DNA from: JAZGER01 sp036480335
GTDB lineage: Bacteria; Pseudomonadota; Gammaproteobacteria; DSM-19610
DNA length: 64,000 nucleotides
Direction of reading: 5' to 3'
Assembly: GCA_036480335.1 (NCBI GenBank)
Contig: JAZGGH010000025.1
Coordinates: 1 to 64,000, forward strand
The first letter of the stretch is position 1; each line of letters starts with the position of its first letter. This document shows positions 1 to 8,733 of the stretch, in pieces. A model generated the notes under the pieces. The model did no database searches and was not told the origin of the DNA. It worked only from the letters and a program-made list of their open reading frames with translations. The position numbers and the translations under genes are program-made.

Positions 1-123
1 GGTGTGACCTTGCTTTGCGGTACATCACTTGTTAATGGTTTTGGCATTTTCTGTTATCCTGCTTTATACCCTAAATCTATGTTATCCCAGATCGGTAGTG
101 TCTGGTAGCAGGTTGACACATAG

Positions 124-801
124 GGCCTGAAAGCATTGGAAGAGAAAGTCGCCAAAGACGGCATCATTCTCAGCGATGCTCAGGTGGCTACCCTGGAAAA
201 GAAAAAACATGATGATGAAGCTTGTGGTGAAATCGAAACAGCCCATCCTGGCTATCTTGGGTCACAAGATACGTTTTATGTAGGTAACCTGAAAGGCGTT
301 GGTCGTATTTACCAGCAAACCTTTGTCGATACGTATGCCAAGGTGGCTTTTGCCAAGCTGTATACCACGAAAACGCCGATTACGGCGGCTGACATGCTCA
401 ACGACAAGGTCTTACCCTTCTTTGAGAAGCACGAGCTACCGATGCTGCGTATATTAACTGACAGAGGCACAGAGTACTGTGGTCGAGTTGACCAGCATGA
501 TTACCAGCTCTATATGGCGATCAACGATATTGACCACACGAAGACAAAAGCCATGTCACCACAGACGAATGGAATCTGTGAACGGTTCCATAAAACGATC
601 CTGAATGAGTTTTATCAAGTGACCTTCAGGAAAAAACTGTACTCAACGATGGAGGAATTGCAAAAAGATCTGGACGAATGGATCGAAACCTATAACAATG
701 ACCGAACTCATCAGGGAAAAATGTGCTGTGGGCGTACGCCGATGGAGACATTGCTTGAGGGTAAAACGATTTGGGCTGAGAAGAATTTAGCTCAAATTTA
801 A
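124..801 (+). pseudogene. IS481-family transposase, 5'-truncated
   Basis: About 225 codons are open. They start just after an in-frame stop, with no convincing start codon (a TTG at 136 is the first candidate). The DDE/RNase H-like integrase core is complete: the first Asp is in FVDTYAKVAF, the second in TDRGTEYCG, and the Glu in TNGICERFH. The C-terminal region rich in YNNDRTH-type residues follows. Family members are usually about 340-350 residues, so roughly the first 120 residues, with the helix-turn-helix DNA-binding part, are missing. The family call is firm. That the product is non-functional is inferred from the missing DNA-binding half. Confidence 0.8.
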
Positions 802-858
802 TCGAACAGACACCTGTTGATAAACGGGTAACTGTCCGATCAAGTTTGAACTACTACA
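124..858 (+). mobile_element. IS481-family insertion sequence remnant, left part missing
   Basis: The stretch carries the 3' two thirds of an IS481-family transposase frame. A stop codon lies in frame at 121-123, so the 5' part of the gene and the left end of the element are gone. About 30 bases past the transposase stop, positions 831-858 resemble the terminal inverted repeat I would expect at the right end of this family; this is from memory and was not compared with a partner copy. The matching left end is not present in the first 120 bases. The copy cannot transpose by itself. It marks the left edge of an accessory segment with a second insertion sequence at 4381. Confidence 0.7.
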
Positions 859-913
859 TTTATGCAGATCACTCGATATACAATATTCTGCATCTCTGGA
901 CAGGTTTAATCCT

Positions 914-3013
914 TTACTGTGCTCTGCGTATATATAGCTGTTTTCCAATTTCTCTGCTTGCTGAAATCGTTTCTTTATAGGGTGTATCTGTAATACTGAC
1001 GAATCCAATTTGATGGTTCTCTCCATCAAGGGTGCGGCCGGTAGTCATTTCATCCATGTACTGGAACCAATGTATGCCGACAATGTAAGGGTTAACAATT
1101 GCACCTTCGGCATACTGACGATATTTTCTGGCTCTATCTCTCTGGTTTTCTGCTGCGATCAGTCCACTACCAAATACGCCCCTGTCTCTGGCGCCAAAAT
1201 GCCATTCACCGACGATGACAGGTTTATCTAATTGTCCTGCAACCTGGAAATCATTAATTGATCCACGATAAAAATTATAACTGATCACATCACAGTATTT
1301 TGCGGCTGCCTGGGCAGGAATCGGGAAGTCACCATTTAAGCGACTGCCTAAATATAGAACATTAGGAGCCAGTTCGTGGAGTATGTCATGAATTGTTTTA
1401 TAATATTTCTCAGCTGACAAACGGTAGAAATTCAATGCATCTTTTTCAGCCCCTGCAAGAATACGGTATTGATTATTTTCACTCAGGGCTGTCCAGGATC
1501 CAAATGTACTTTTCCATTGTTTATTCAACGAATCGATAGTTTTATATTTCTTCTTCAATAAATCAATCAGTGCAGTTTTAGCATATTGATCTATGGGTGT
1601 GCTTAGAGTATTTGCCAGAAATGATAGTGGATCCAGCCAGTAAATTTCGTTATCGACAAATAGACCAATAAGCCAGGGGTCATTTTTTAATCGGCCCAAT
1701 TTATTTTTCGCCGTCTTTCTAAACCCTGATGAAAACTCTGGATCCCACATATCCGGTAGTTGATACCAGTGGCCTGCTTTGCCTTTGATTTTTGGAGGCC
1801 AGTAATATATCCAGTCGACATAAGGTGTTTTCTTCATGCCAGTGATTTCACGTGATGACCAGAGACCTAACGTATTCATTCCCCAGCTTTCAAGCCGTAG
1901 ATGAGCTTGCTGCTGAGCCAATTTTTTCCAGTTATTACCATATTTCTTTTGGTAGTTAGCCTGAGAGAAGTTCATCTCTGTTACTGATTCCATGTTCTTG
2001 AACTTGCCGCGAGCTACCTTATGACCAGGAAGTTCATTATAGAAAGCTGTTTTTCCGTCTTGCGCAGGTAGCTTTTCAAAATACTGTTGTCTATCGGTGA
2101 TTATGGTATTTCCGGAGGATGTTTTAACGGTTGTTACTCCATGTGACCAGAATAAATGTCCATCAGGGTCTACCAACCACCATTTATTATTATATTTTGC
2201 AGTGTGAAAGTATCCGGTCGCTTTTAATTTAGGGCCATTTTTCCAACCGCCATAACGGTCCCAGTTTTTGGCGCGTTTGTTTGAATTTAAGTCTTTTTGC
2301 TCATGAGTTAACTGAGTGCGCAGTGTTTCAATACTGGCTATTTTTCCAGGCCAGTCTTCATGTATAAATTGCCCAAATTCATCAATGAAGGGAAAGAATT
2401 CTTTACTGCTCATTGTTTCCCAGGGTTTGAGCTGGTAGCTACCTACAGCCTGAACAGGTCCAATCTCAAACTGATGGGGGTGCGATGGCTGTACAAGGAA
2501 TATGACAAGATTGCTGATGATAGTAGGTCTTATTCCGTCAGGATCAAGCCCCTGAGGGTAGCTATCCATATCTGAAATATCAATGGCGCTTGATGTCTTT
2601 CTGCGCAGTAGCATTTTATGCTTTAGTGTTTGCCCAGGTCGAATAGAGGCTCGTTCAGTAATCCAGGGTTCTTTTTTTCCATCAGTACCCGGCGGGTTAT
2701 CGACTCTGAAATAGAGAGTGATGGTGGTGGTATCGGTATTTTTTATGGTGAATTCGATATATTCCTGTTGTTTAAGATTCCAGTGGTGTCCTGGACTTTT
2801 GGGGTGGGGTAGAGAAATGCCCGGGTATTTGTCTGCGGCGCCTGTTTTCAGTTGAATAAACTGTTTGTTACTGGAAGATGGTGTGATAATTGCATCTCTG
2901 GGAGAGGCTTTTGCAATAGGGTAGTTTTCAAAATCAATGAGTAACTCATCGTTTGCTACTGTAATGATCGAGTGAAAAAGAGTCAGGCTAAATAGAATAA
3001 TTTTGATTTTCAT
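914..3013 (-). CDS. secreted GH50-like (beta-agarase family) glycoside hydrolase
   Basis: The 699-residue protein begins with a signal peptide (about residues 1-20, cleavage after TVA). An N-terminal beta-rich, carbohydrate-binding-like region of about 200 residues follows, then a TIM-barrel catalytic part. The catalytic motifs resemble those of GH50 agarases: FVDNEIYW, with Glu456 as likely acid/base, and VGEWHFGARDRG, with Glu603 as likely nucleophile. Downstream are HWFQYMDE and DGENHQIGF, which usually shape the active site. GH50 enzymes cleave beta-1,4 links of agarose and related red-algal galactans. The true substrate here cannot be read from sequence, and other clan GH-A activities are possible. 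The gene diverges from a glycerate kinase across 94 bp, and the pair sits between two insertion sequences. This suggests acquired polysaccharide use, but no transporter or other agarolytic gene is nearby. Confidence 0.75.
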   Translation of the reverse strand: MKIKIILFSLTLFHSIITVANDELLIDFENYPIAKASPRDAIITPSSSNKQFIQLKTGAADKYPGISLPHPKSPGHHWNLKQQEYIEFTIKNTDTTTITLYFRVDNPPGTDGKKEPWITERASIRPGQTLKHKMLLRRKTSSAIDISDMDSYPQGLDPDGIRPTIISNLVIFLVQPSHPHQFEIGPVQAVGSYQLKPWETMSSKEFFPFIDEFGQFIHEDWPGKIASIETLRTQLTHEQKDLNSNKRAKNWDRYGGWKNGPKLKATGYFHTAKYNNKWWLVDPDGHLFWSHGVTTVKTSSGNTIITDRQQYFEKLPAQDGKTAFYNELPGHKVARGKFKNMESVTEMNFSQANYQKKYGNNWKKLAQQQAHLRLESWGMNTLGLWSSREITGMKKTPYVDWIYYWPPKIKGKAGHWYQLPDMWDPEFSSGFRKTAKNKLGRLKNDPWLIGLFVDNEIYWLDPLSFLANTLSTPIDQYAKTALIDLLKKKYKTIDSLNKQWKSTFGSWTALSENNQYRILAGAEKDALNFYRLSAEKYYKTIHDILHELAPNVLYLGSRLNGDFPIPAQAAAKYCDVISYNFYRGSINDFQVAGQLDKPVIVGEWHFGARDRGVFGSGLIAAENQRDRARKYRQYAEGAIVNPYIVGIHWFQYMDEMTTGRTLDGENHQIGFVSITDTPYKETISASREIGKQLYIRRAQ

Positions 3014-3107
3014 TAGTGATGGTTTTGTTTTACCGTAGGAAATATAGAGTTATGCAGCGGGCTATTGGTTCAACTTTAATGAATTATACGGAAAAAAGGA
3101 GCTGACA

Positions 3108-4232
3108 GTGAAGGTCATTCTTGCACCGAATGCCATGAAAGGCACCCTGTCCGCAACTGAGGTAATTTCTGCAATGCAGGAGGGTATCCGAAAAATATCA
3201 CCGGCTATAGAAACGGTAGTGGTTCCTGTGGCTGATGGTGGGGATGGTACGGTTGAGGTTCTGAAATCGATTATTGGTGGAGATTATCAGGAAAATAGTG
3301 TTACCGGGCCGCTTGGCAAGACTGTCAATGCATGTTGGTTGTATGATGCCGAGCATCGTCTTGCAGTTATTGAGGTGGCAAAAGCGGTTGGGTTATCATT
3401 ATTGCAATCTGATGAACTCAGGCCACTGGATGCGTCGACAACAGGGGTTGGTGAATTAATTTTAGCGGCGCTTGAACGGGGTGCCGAACGCATTATTATT
3501 GGGTTGGGTGGCAGTGCTACAACCGATGCAGGTATGGGGTTGCTATCGGCTCTGGGTGTCAGATTCCTGGATGCAGAGGGCCAGTTGTTACAGGCATCAG
3601 GTGCGGCAATGTGTAAAATTCGGGCGATAGATACGCATCAGATGGATTCCCGTGTGCGTCAGGTTTCTATTCAGGTGATGTGTGATGTTCGCAACCCATT
3701 CTCCGGTTTGCAAGGTGCTGCATATAGCTATGCTCCTCAGAAAGGCGCGACACAGGAAGATGTTGCGATACTGGATGAAGGACTGGTGAATGTGGCCCGT
3801 TTAGTGGAAAAGGATTCAGGGGTGGATATAACAGGCTTGCCTGGCGGAGGTGCTGCCGGTGGGCTTGGGGCTGTGCTCATGGTGTTTCTGGATGCGAAGC
3901 TGGTGTTTGGTGCAGATCTGGTGCTTGAATTGGCCGAATTCGATCGGATTTTATCCACAGCAGATTTGGTGCTCACGGCAGAAGGTCGCTTTGACCAGCA
4001 GTCTTTCTCGGGCAAGGCGCCTATAGTTGTGGCAGCTCATGCCAGGGCTGCGAAGGTGCCCTGTATCATCATTGCTGGCCAGATTGAGTCAGGGCTGAAA
4101 ATACCTAAGTCGAGCGGGATAACGGCGGCGTATCAATTATTTACAACAGTAGGGGAGTATCAGACATCAGTTGAAATCAGATTGGCTGATCAAACGAGCC
4201 AGGTGGTCGGGGGCTTTCTGAAATGTATGTAA
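3108..4232 (+). CDS. glycerate kinase (GlxK/GarK family)
   Basis: The enzyme phosphorylates D-glycerate with ATP, feeding glyoxylate, glucarate/galactarate or serine-derived carbon into lower glycolysis (2- or 3-phosphoglycerate depending on subtype). The 374-residue length fits the family. Visible family motifs are APNAMKGTLSA at the N terminus (usually APDSFKGSLSA), VADGGDGTVEVL, GLGGSATTDAGMGLLSALG and LTAEGRFDQQS near the C terminus. The start is GTG at 3108, with an AAAGGAG ribosome-binding site just upstream. The gene is single, divergent from the GH50-like hydrolase, and followed by an IS1182 element. Whether it works with the hydrolase is a guess: galactan breakdown does not obviously yield glycerate. 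Confidence 0.9.
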   Translation: MKVILAPNAMKGTLSATEVISAMQEGIRKISPAIETVVVPVADGGDGTVEVLKSIIGGDYQENSVTGPLGKTVNACWLYDAEHRLAVIEVAKAVGLSLLQSDELRPLDASTTGVGELILAALERGAERIIIGLGGSATTDAGMGLLSALGVRFLDAEGQLLQASGAAMCKIRAIDTHQMDSRVRQVSIQVMCDVRNPFSGLQGAAYSYAPQKGATQEDVAILDEGLVNVARLVEKDSGVDITGLPGGGAAGGLGAVLMVFLDAKLVFGADLVLELAEFDRILSTADLVLTAEGRFDQQSFSGKAPIVVAAHARAAKVPCIIIAGQIESGLKIPKSSGITAAYQLFTTVGEYQTSVEIRLADQTSQVVGGFLKCM

Positions 4233-4380
4233 TTAATTTTTGGGTAAACTCGCTGTTGATTTGGAGGCTTGTATAGATTTTACTGGTCTGTAGTGATCTG
4301 CGCTTTTAGTTATGACCAAGAGATAAATTAGTTGTAGAAGTTTGACAGGCTGCTAATCTTGAAATTATAGTAGCGCTCTA

Positions 4381-5848
4381 GGAGTCTGTCGGATTTAGAG
4401 ATCCTATTGATATAGAATAGGCAGATGATAACAAGCAGGGATCGAAGTCACCATGTCAGGTAAATTTCAGCCGATTAACCGTCATACAGCCTACCTGTTA
4501 CCGCCATCCCTTCAGGACTGGCTGCCGGAGAAGCATCTGGCACGCTTTGTTGTGGACATTGTTGATCAACTTGACCTGAGCACACTGGAGAAGCGTTATG
4601 GCGGAGGTGGCAAACAACCCTATCATCCGGCGCTGTTGCTCGGATTGTTATTCTACGGTTATGCAACCGGCACCTTCTCCAGCCGCAAGCTGGAACAGGC
4701 GACCTACGATTCAGTCGCCTTTCGTTTTATCACAGGTGATACCCATCCGGACCATGACACGATAGCGAATTTCCGCAAGCGTTTTCTGCCAGAACTGGAA
4801 GGATTGTTTGTCCAGCTATTGATCATTGCTAAAGTAACGGGTGTATTCAAGCTGGGCAATGTCAGTCTGGATGGCACCAAAATCAAAGCCAATGCGAGCA
4901 AGCACAAAGCCATGAGTTGGGGGTATGCGAACAAGCTGGAGAAGCAACTGCGCCAGGAGGTTCAGGAACTGCTAAAACGGGCAGAGTGCGCGGATGCTGA
5001 AGATGACCCCGAGATAGATATTCCTGACGAGCTGGCACGCCGTGAAGATCGAATAGCGGCGATAAAGCAAGCAAAAAAAGAAATTGCGCGGCGGGCACAA
5101 GCCCGTTTCGATGCTGAACAGGCCGATTATGAGGCAAAGCTAAAGCGGCACAAAGACAAAGAGGAAAAGACAGGCAAGAAAGCCCGAGGCCGTGAACCCA
5201 GGCCACCCGAAGCTGGGCCACGAGATAAAGATCAGGTTAACTTTACGGATGAAGACTCCCGTATCATGCCTTCCACAGAAGGTTTTGTGCAAGGTTATAA
5301 TGCACAGGCCGCCGTTGATATTGACACCCATTTGATCGTAGGGAACCATATTACGCAGCAGTCAAATGACAAACAGGAAGTTGAGCCGACTCTGGAAAGG
5401 TTGAAAGAGAACGAAGCCTCGCTGGGTAAAGCGGAGGGTTTATTGGCAGATGCAGGATACTTCAGTGCAGACAACGTCGCGCACTGTGAAGACGCCGGGA
5501 TTACAGCGTATATTTCGGATCACCGGGAACGGCATAACCCGACATGGGATGAACGATTCAAAACCCCACCACCTTGCCCGGCCGATGCCGATGCAGTGAC
5601 AACGATGGCGCATCGATTACGAACACCTGAAGGCAAGGCGATGTACGCCAGACGAAAATCCACGGTGGAAACAGTATTTGGCATCATCAAGGAAGTGATG
5701 GGTTTTCGACGTTTTCACCTTCGCGGACTGGATGCGGCACATGGTGAATGGAATCTGGTCTGTATGGCATGGAACCTGAAGAGAATGTATGCGCTGGGAA
5801 GCTAAAGAAAGGACTATGAGGAGCTTTGTCTGAAGGCTCAGACACGTT
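4381..5848 (+). mobile_element. IS1182-family insertion sequence
   Basis: One transposase gene is flanked by weak imperfect terminal repeats. GGAGTCTGTCGGATTTAGA at 4381-4399 matches, in inverted form, part of the sequence around 5829-5847 (shared core GTCTG and TT.AGA, about 12 of 17 positions with one gap). The right end looks degraded and I saw no convincing target-site duplication, so both boundaries are approximate. The element lies downstream of glycerate kinase. Immediately to its right is an orphan piece of coding sequence, so the insertion or a later deletion probably destroyed a gene. Confidence 0.65.
4453..5805 (+). CDS. IS1182-family transposase
   Basis: The 450-residue transposase starts with the family-typical segment FQPINRHTAYLLPPSLQDWLPEKH, here cited in part. 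The DDE residues can be placed: first Asp in NVSLDGTKIKANAS, second Asp in LLADAGYFSADN, and Glu in KSTVETVFGIIKEVMGFRRF. A lysine/arginine-rich coiled-coil segment (about residues 155-245) lies between the first and second Asp, as in other members. The frame is uninterrupted and full length, so the protein may still be active. The ATG at 4453 follows AGCAGGGATCGAAGTCACC. Confidence 0.9.
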   Translation: MSGKFQPINRHTAYLLPPSLQDWLPEKHLARFVVDIVDQLDLSTLEKRYGGGGKQPYHPALLLGLLFYGYATGTFSSRKLEQATYDSVAFRFITGDTHPDHDTIANFRKRFLPELEGLFVQLLIIAKVTGVFKLGNVSLDGTKIKANASKHKAMSWGYANKLEKQLRQEVQELLKRAECADAEDDPEIDIPDELARREDRIAAIKQAKKEIARRAQARFDAEQADYEAKLKRHKDKEEKTGKKARGREPRPPEAGPRDKDQVNFTDEDSRIMPSTEGFVQGYNAQAAVDIDTHLIVGNHITQQSNDKQEVEPTLERLKENEASLGKAEGLLADAGYFSADNVAHCEDAGITAYISDHRERHNPTWDERFKTPPPCPADADAVTTMAHRLRTPEGKAMYARRKSTVETVFGIIKEVMGFRRFHLRGLDAAHGEWNLVCMAWNLKRMYALGS

Positions 5849-5866
5849 TTTTATATACAGCAGTGA

Positions 5867-6073
5867 TGGATTCAGCTAATAATCACAATTGGCGATTCAG
5901 TTGGTGCTGTTTACCGTTGGATCGTTTGGATCGATAATGATAACAAGAGGTACAATGTCAGGAATTGCAATCTAAGTCGTTTTAACTCTACTGTTACCCC
6001 CTGGTCAAAAATAAAAGTTTATGCAAGGGGCGGTTATACAAACGTTTGTTCTCGTTTAGATAAGTATAGATAA
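5867..6073 (+). pseudogene. orphan 3' gene fragment beside IS1182 (unknown secreted-type protein)
   Basis: A 68-codon open frame begins right after an in-frame stop at 5864-5866 and has no plausible start codon. It reads like a genuine protein end, with segments such as VYRWIVWIDNDNKRYNV and WSKIKVYARGGY, rich in aromatic and Asn/Asp residues as in tails of secreted proteins. Its left edge coincides with the right edge of the IS1182 element. I interpret it as the C-terminal remnant of a gene cut by the insertion and an accompanying deletion. No matching N-terminal part is seen upstream of 4381. I do not recognise the family, and a chance open frame of this size remains possible. Confidence 0.4.
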
Positions 6074-6090
6074 ACTAATTTTCTACAGAA

Positions 6091-6115
6091 ACCCCACCAG
6101 TCGAACTGGTGGGTT
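6091..6115. repeat. strong hairpin palindrome (CCCACCAGT/ACTGGTGGG)
   Basis: Arms at 6093-6101 and 6105-6113 pair perfectly over 9 bp around a CGA loop. AA/TT pairing can extend the stem beyond a one-base bulge. No run of T follows on the plus strand. On the minus strand the hairpin is followed by GGTTTCTG, so it is a poor intrinsic terminator either way. Subterminal hairpins of this kind occur at ends of IS200/IS605-type elements and derived palindromic repeats, but no transposase is found beside it. It sits 18 bases after the orphan gene fragment. Confidence 0.55.
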
Positions 6116-6684
6116 GAGGCATTAGGGGTATGTCAGTCAGGTAACCGTACAATGAAAAAAACAGCCAAGCATCGCAGTGTGTTTTGCTCTGACCAACTAG
6201 AGCAAGTGTTTTGGATGTATTATAATTGCACGAAATGAAAACACAAATCATTTGTCTGAACAAAAATGGCTGAAAGATATTTGGATAAAGTAGGGCGGTT
6301 CGGGATAGCTGGGAGCTTACACTTTTCCATCTTGCGGTCAGTTGATACCGAAATTGTTCAGGTTTGTCTGGCTCGGTGTGCATATATTTCACAGACTTTT
6401 TGAAGTCCTTCCTTGAAATTTGTTTCGAAATTAAAGAAGAAAAAACAACCTGTTGTTGAGTACGCTTGAAGTTATTCTTTTTGACAGTGATTGTTGTTAT
6501 CTGGAGGGCATTAAATTATACCTCTGGTGAGTGGCGTAACTCCGTTTTATAGTTTATGTTCTACGGCTGAAGATGCTCTGGCATCAAATCAAGCCTTACT
6601 ACGCGATTGTGCAAGCTGGATTTTAAGAAATTTATAGATAATCAGTAAGTTATTGTTTAGGAAAAAAGACAGGAAACCATCAAT
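6116..6684. other. gene-free stretch upstream of galU
   Basis: About 570 bp with no convincing gene on either strand. A 105-codon minus-strand frame (6075-6392) runs through the hairpin at 6091-6115 and shows no recognisable protein character. A 28-codon plus-strand frame at 6151 is also unsupported. The base composition is more AT-rich than the neighbouring core genes. Together with the hairpin and gene fragment just before it, the stretch looks like decayed accessory DNA at the border with the conserved chromosome. The last 100-200 bp must hold the galU promoter, but I cannot place it with confidence. Confidence 0.5.
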
Positions 6685-7530
6685 ATGATCAATAAATGCC
6701 TTTTCCCTGCTGCGGGTTATGGAACACGCTTTCTGCCGGCTACAAAAACCTTACCGAAGGAAATGTTGCCCATCGTCGATAAACCATTGATTCAGTATGG
6801 CGTTGAAGAATGTATGGATGCAAATATTCGTAATATTGCGATTGTTACCGGTCGTGGCAAGCGCGCTATTCCAGATTATTTCGATATCAATTTTGAAATG
6901 GAAAATGCCATTCGTGGGACTAAAAAAGAAGAAAAGCTGGCATCGATTCGGAAAGTGATTGATGAATGTACATTTTCGTATGTGCGCCAGAAACAGATGC
7001 GTGGCCTTGGTGATGCAATACTGACGGGTGAGACCCTGATTGGTAACGAGGCATTCGGTGTCATCCTAGCAGATGATCTATGTATCAATGATGTTGAAAG
7101 TGTGATGGCGCAGATGGTTCGATTATATAATCAGCATCAGTGCAGTATTCTGGCAATTGAAGAGGTCGATCCATCAGAGGTTGACCAGTATGGTGTGATT
7201 GCCGGGGATATGATTGATGATGTGACATATCAAGTGACGTCTCTGGTCGAAAAACCGGAGCCAGAGAAAGCACCCAGTAATCTGGCTATTATTGGGCGTT
7301 ATATCCTGACGCCGGATATTTTCCAGATTTTACGGGAAACACCACCCGGTAAAAATGGTGAGTTGCAAATTACGGATGCATTACAGGTGCAGGCGGAGCA
7401 GGGTAAGGTGATTGCTTACAAATTTTCAGGAGAACGGTTTGATTGCGGTAGCATTGGCGGCTTTGTGGATGCTACCAACTTTCTCTATGGGCAATATATG
7501 TCGGAAAATCTCCGCGGAACGACTACCTAA
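6685..7530 (+). CDS. galU: UTP--glucose-1-phosphate uridylyltransferase
   Basis: The enzyme makes UDP-glucose from UTP and glucose-1-phosphate, supplying glycan, lipopolysaccharide and capsule synthesis in the cytoplasm. The 281-residue protein opens with the nucleotidyltransferase signature FPAAGYGTRFLPATKTLPKE (residues about 7-26), and MLPIVDKPLIQYGVEE follows. Later motifs are GLGDAILTGETLIG, VILADDLC and LVEKPEPEKAPSNLAIIGRY, all typical of GalU. The length matches the family. The ATG at 6685 lies after GACAGGAAACCATCAAT, a usable ribosome-binding site. The gene converges on nadA and their stop codons overlap by four bases. AlgC at 25981 could supply its glucose-1-phosphate substrate. 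Confidence 0.95.
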   Translation: MINKCLFPAAGYGTRFLPATKTLPKEMLPIVDKPLIQYGVEECMDANIRNIAIVTGRGKRAIPDYFDINFEMENAIRGTKKEEKLASIRKVIDECTFSYVRQKQMRGLGDAILTGETLIGNEAFGVILADDLCINDVESVMAQMVRLYNQHQCSILAIEEVDPSEVDQYGVIAGDMIDDVTYQVTSLVEKPEPEKAPSNLAIIGRYILTPDIFQILRETPPGKNGELQITDALQVQAEQGKVIAYKFSGERFDCGSIGGFVDATNFLYGQYMSENLRGTTT

Positions 7531-8618
7531 TCAAGCGTCATCCGTGGTTGCATTGCAATGGCGTTCTGCTTCGAAAAATCAAGCATTCGTTGGGTGGATT
7601 TAAGGGCTCCGAGGCGCACTTTTTCGTCAACGAAAATCTCGTTACTTCCCGATTCCAGGGTCTGAAGTAGATTGCGCAGGCTGTTCATCGCCATCCAGGG
7701 GCAATGTGCGCAGCTTTCACAGCTGGCACTGGTGCCTGCTGTAGGTGCCTCAATAAAGGTTTTGCCAGGAGCAGCTTGCTTCATTTTGTAGAAAATACCG
7801 TTATCTGTGGCGACGATAAATGTTTTGTTGGGAAGTTCTGTTGCTGCTCTGATGATTTGTGTTGTTGATCCGACTACGTCTGCCTGAGCAATAACGTCTG
7901 TTGGGGATTCGGGGTGAACGAGCACAGCCGCATCTGGGTGTTGTTGTTTCAGGTTAGCGAGAGCGGCCGCCTTGAAGGCTTCGTGGACAATGCAGGTTCC
8001 CTGCCATAACAGCATGTCTGCACCCGTTTTTTGCTGTATATAGCGGCCAAGGTGCTGGTCTGGCGCCCAGAGAACTTTTTTGTTCTGTTCTTTCAGATGG
8101 ATAATCACATCAACTGCAATACTGGAGGTCACGACCCAGTCGGCCCGAGCCTTAACTTTGGCGCTGGTGTTGGCATAAACAACCACGGTACGATCCGGGT
8201 GCTGATCGCAGAAGTCTGAAAAACTGTCGATGGGACAGCTCAGGTCAAGTGAGCATTCAGCATCCAGTGTCGGCATGATGACGCGTTTTTCTGGATTTAG
8301 AATCTTGGCCGTTTCCCCCATAAATCGCACACCAGCAACGACCAGTGTGGTGGCCGGGTGCTCATTGCCAAAGCGTGCCATATCCAGTGAGTCAGACACG
8401 TAACCCCCTGTTTCCTCAGCAAGTAGCTGGATTTCTTCGTCGGTGTAATAGTGTGCAACCAGGACAGCATCCTGTTCTTTAAACAGGCGTTTGATGTCAT
8501 CTCGTAATTGCTCGCGTTCACCTTCGGCGTAATCCGGTGTTGGGATGCTGCCAGGTAACGGGTAATCGGAGGGGTTTGGGACGGCAGGACCAAGATCTGA
8601 ATGTTCTGTTTTACTCAT
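7527..8618 (-). CDS. nadA: quinolinate synthase A
   Basis: NadA condenses iminoaspartate with dihydroxyacetone phosphate to quinolinate, the second step of de novo NAD synthesis. The 363-residue protein has the N-terminal VLVAHYYTDEEIQLLAEETGG-like region and three conserved Cys positions for the [4Fe-4S] cluster: one in AECSLDLSC, one in QGTCIVHEAF, and one in SCESCAHCPWMAMNS near the C terminus. Other marks are PDQHLGRYI and VHPESP. The partner genes nadB and nadC are not in the window. The gene stands alone between galU (convergent) and a small membrane protein gene. Confidence 0.95.
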   Translation of the reverse strand: MSKTEHSDLGPAVPNPSDYPLPGSIPTPDYAEGEREQLRDDIKRLFKEQDAVLVAHYYTDEEIQLLAEETGGYVSDSLDMARFGNEHPATTLVVAGVRFMGETAKILNPEKRVIMPTLDAECSLDLSCPIDSFSDFCDQHPDRTVVVYANTSAKVKARADWVVTSSIAVDVIIHLKEQNKKVLWAPDQHLGRYIQQKTGADMLLWQGTCIVHEAFKAAALANLKQQHPDAAVLVHPESPTDVIAQADVVGSTTQIIRAATELPNKTFIVATDNGIFYKMKQAAPGKTFIEAPTAGTSASCESCAHCPWMAMNSLRNLLQTLESGSNEIFVDEKVRLGALKSTQRMLDFSKQNAIAMQPRMTLD

Positions 8619-8733
8619 AATTAGTGAAAGGCGGGCTGTAGAGCCGCTAACAGTTTATTGAAACTAAAATAATAGCATAAAATCTATGCGTCAAATGGCT
8701 GTAGTCGAATATGCCTATGCCAGAAAAGAAAGG

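Noticed and set aside
4883..5221. 112-codon minus-strand frame inside the IS1182 transposase gene
   Set aside because: Mirror of the Lys/Arg-rich coiled-coil region of the transposase; low-complexity shadow.
5933..5965. Similarity of GATAACAAG...ATGTCAGG here to the sequence just before and at the IS1182 transposase start (4427-4460)
   Set aside because: The match is short and gapped, and the second copy lies inside the orphan coding fragment in another frame; probably chance.
6075..6392. 105-codon minus-strand open frame
   Set aside because: It runs through the hairpin at 6091-6115, has no ribosome-binding site I can see, and its residues show no protein-like pattern.
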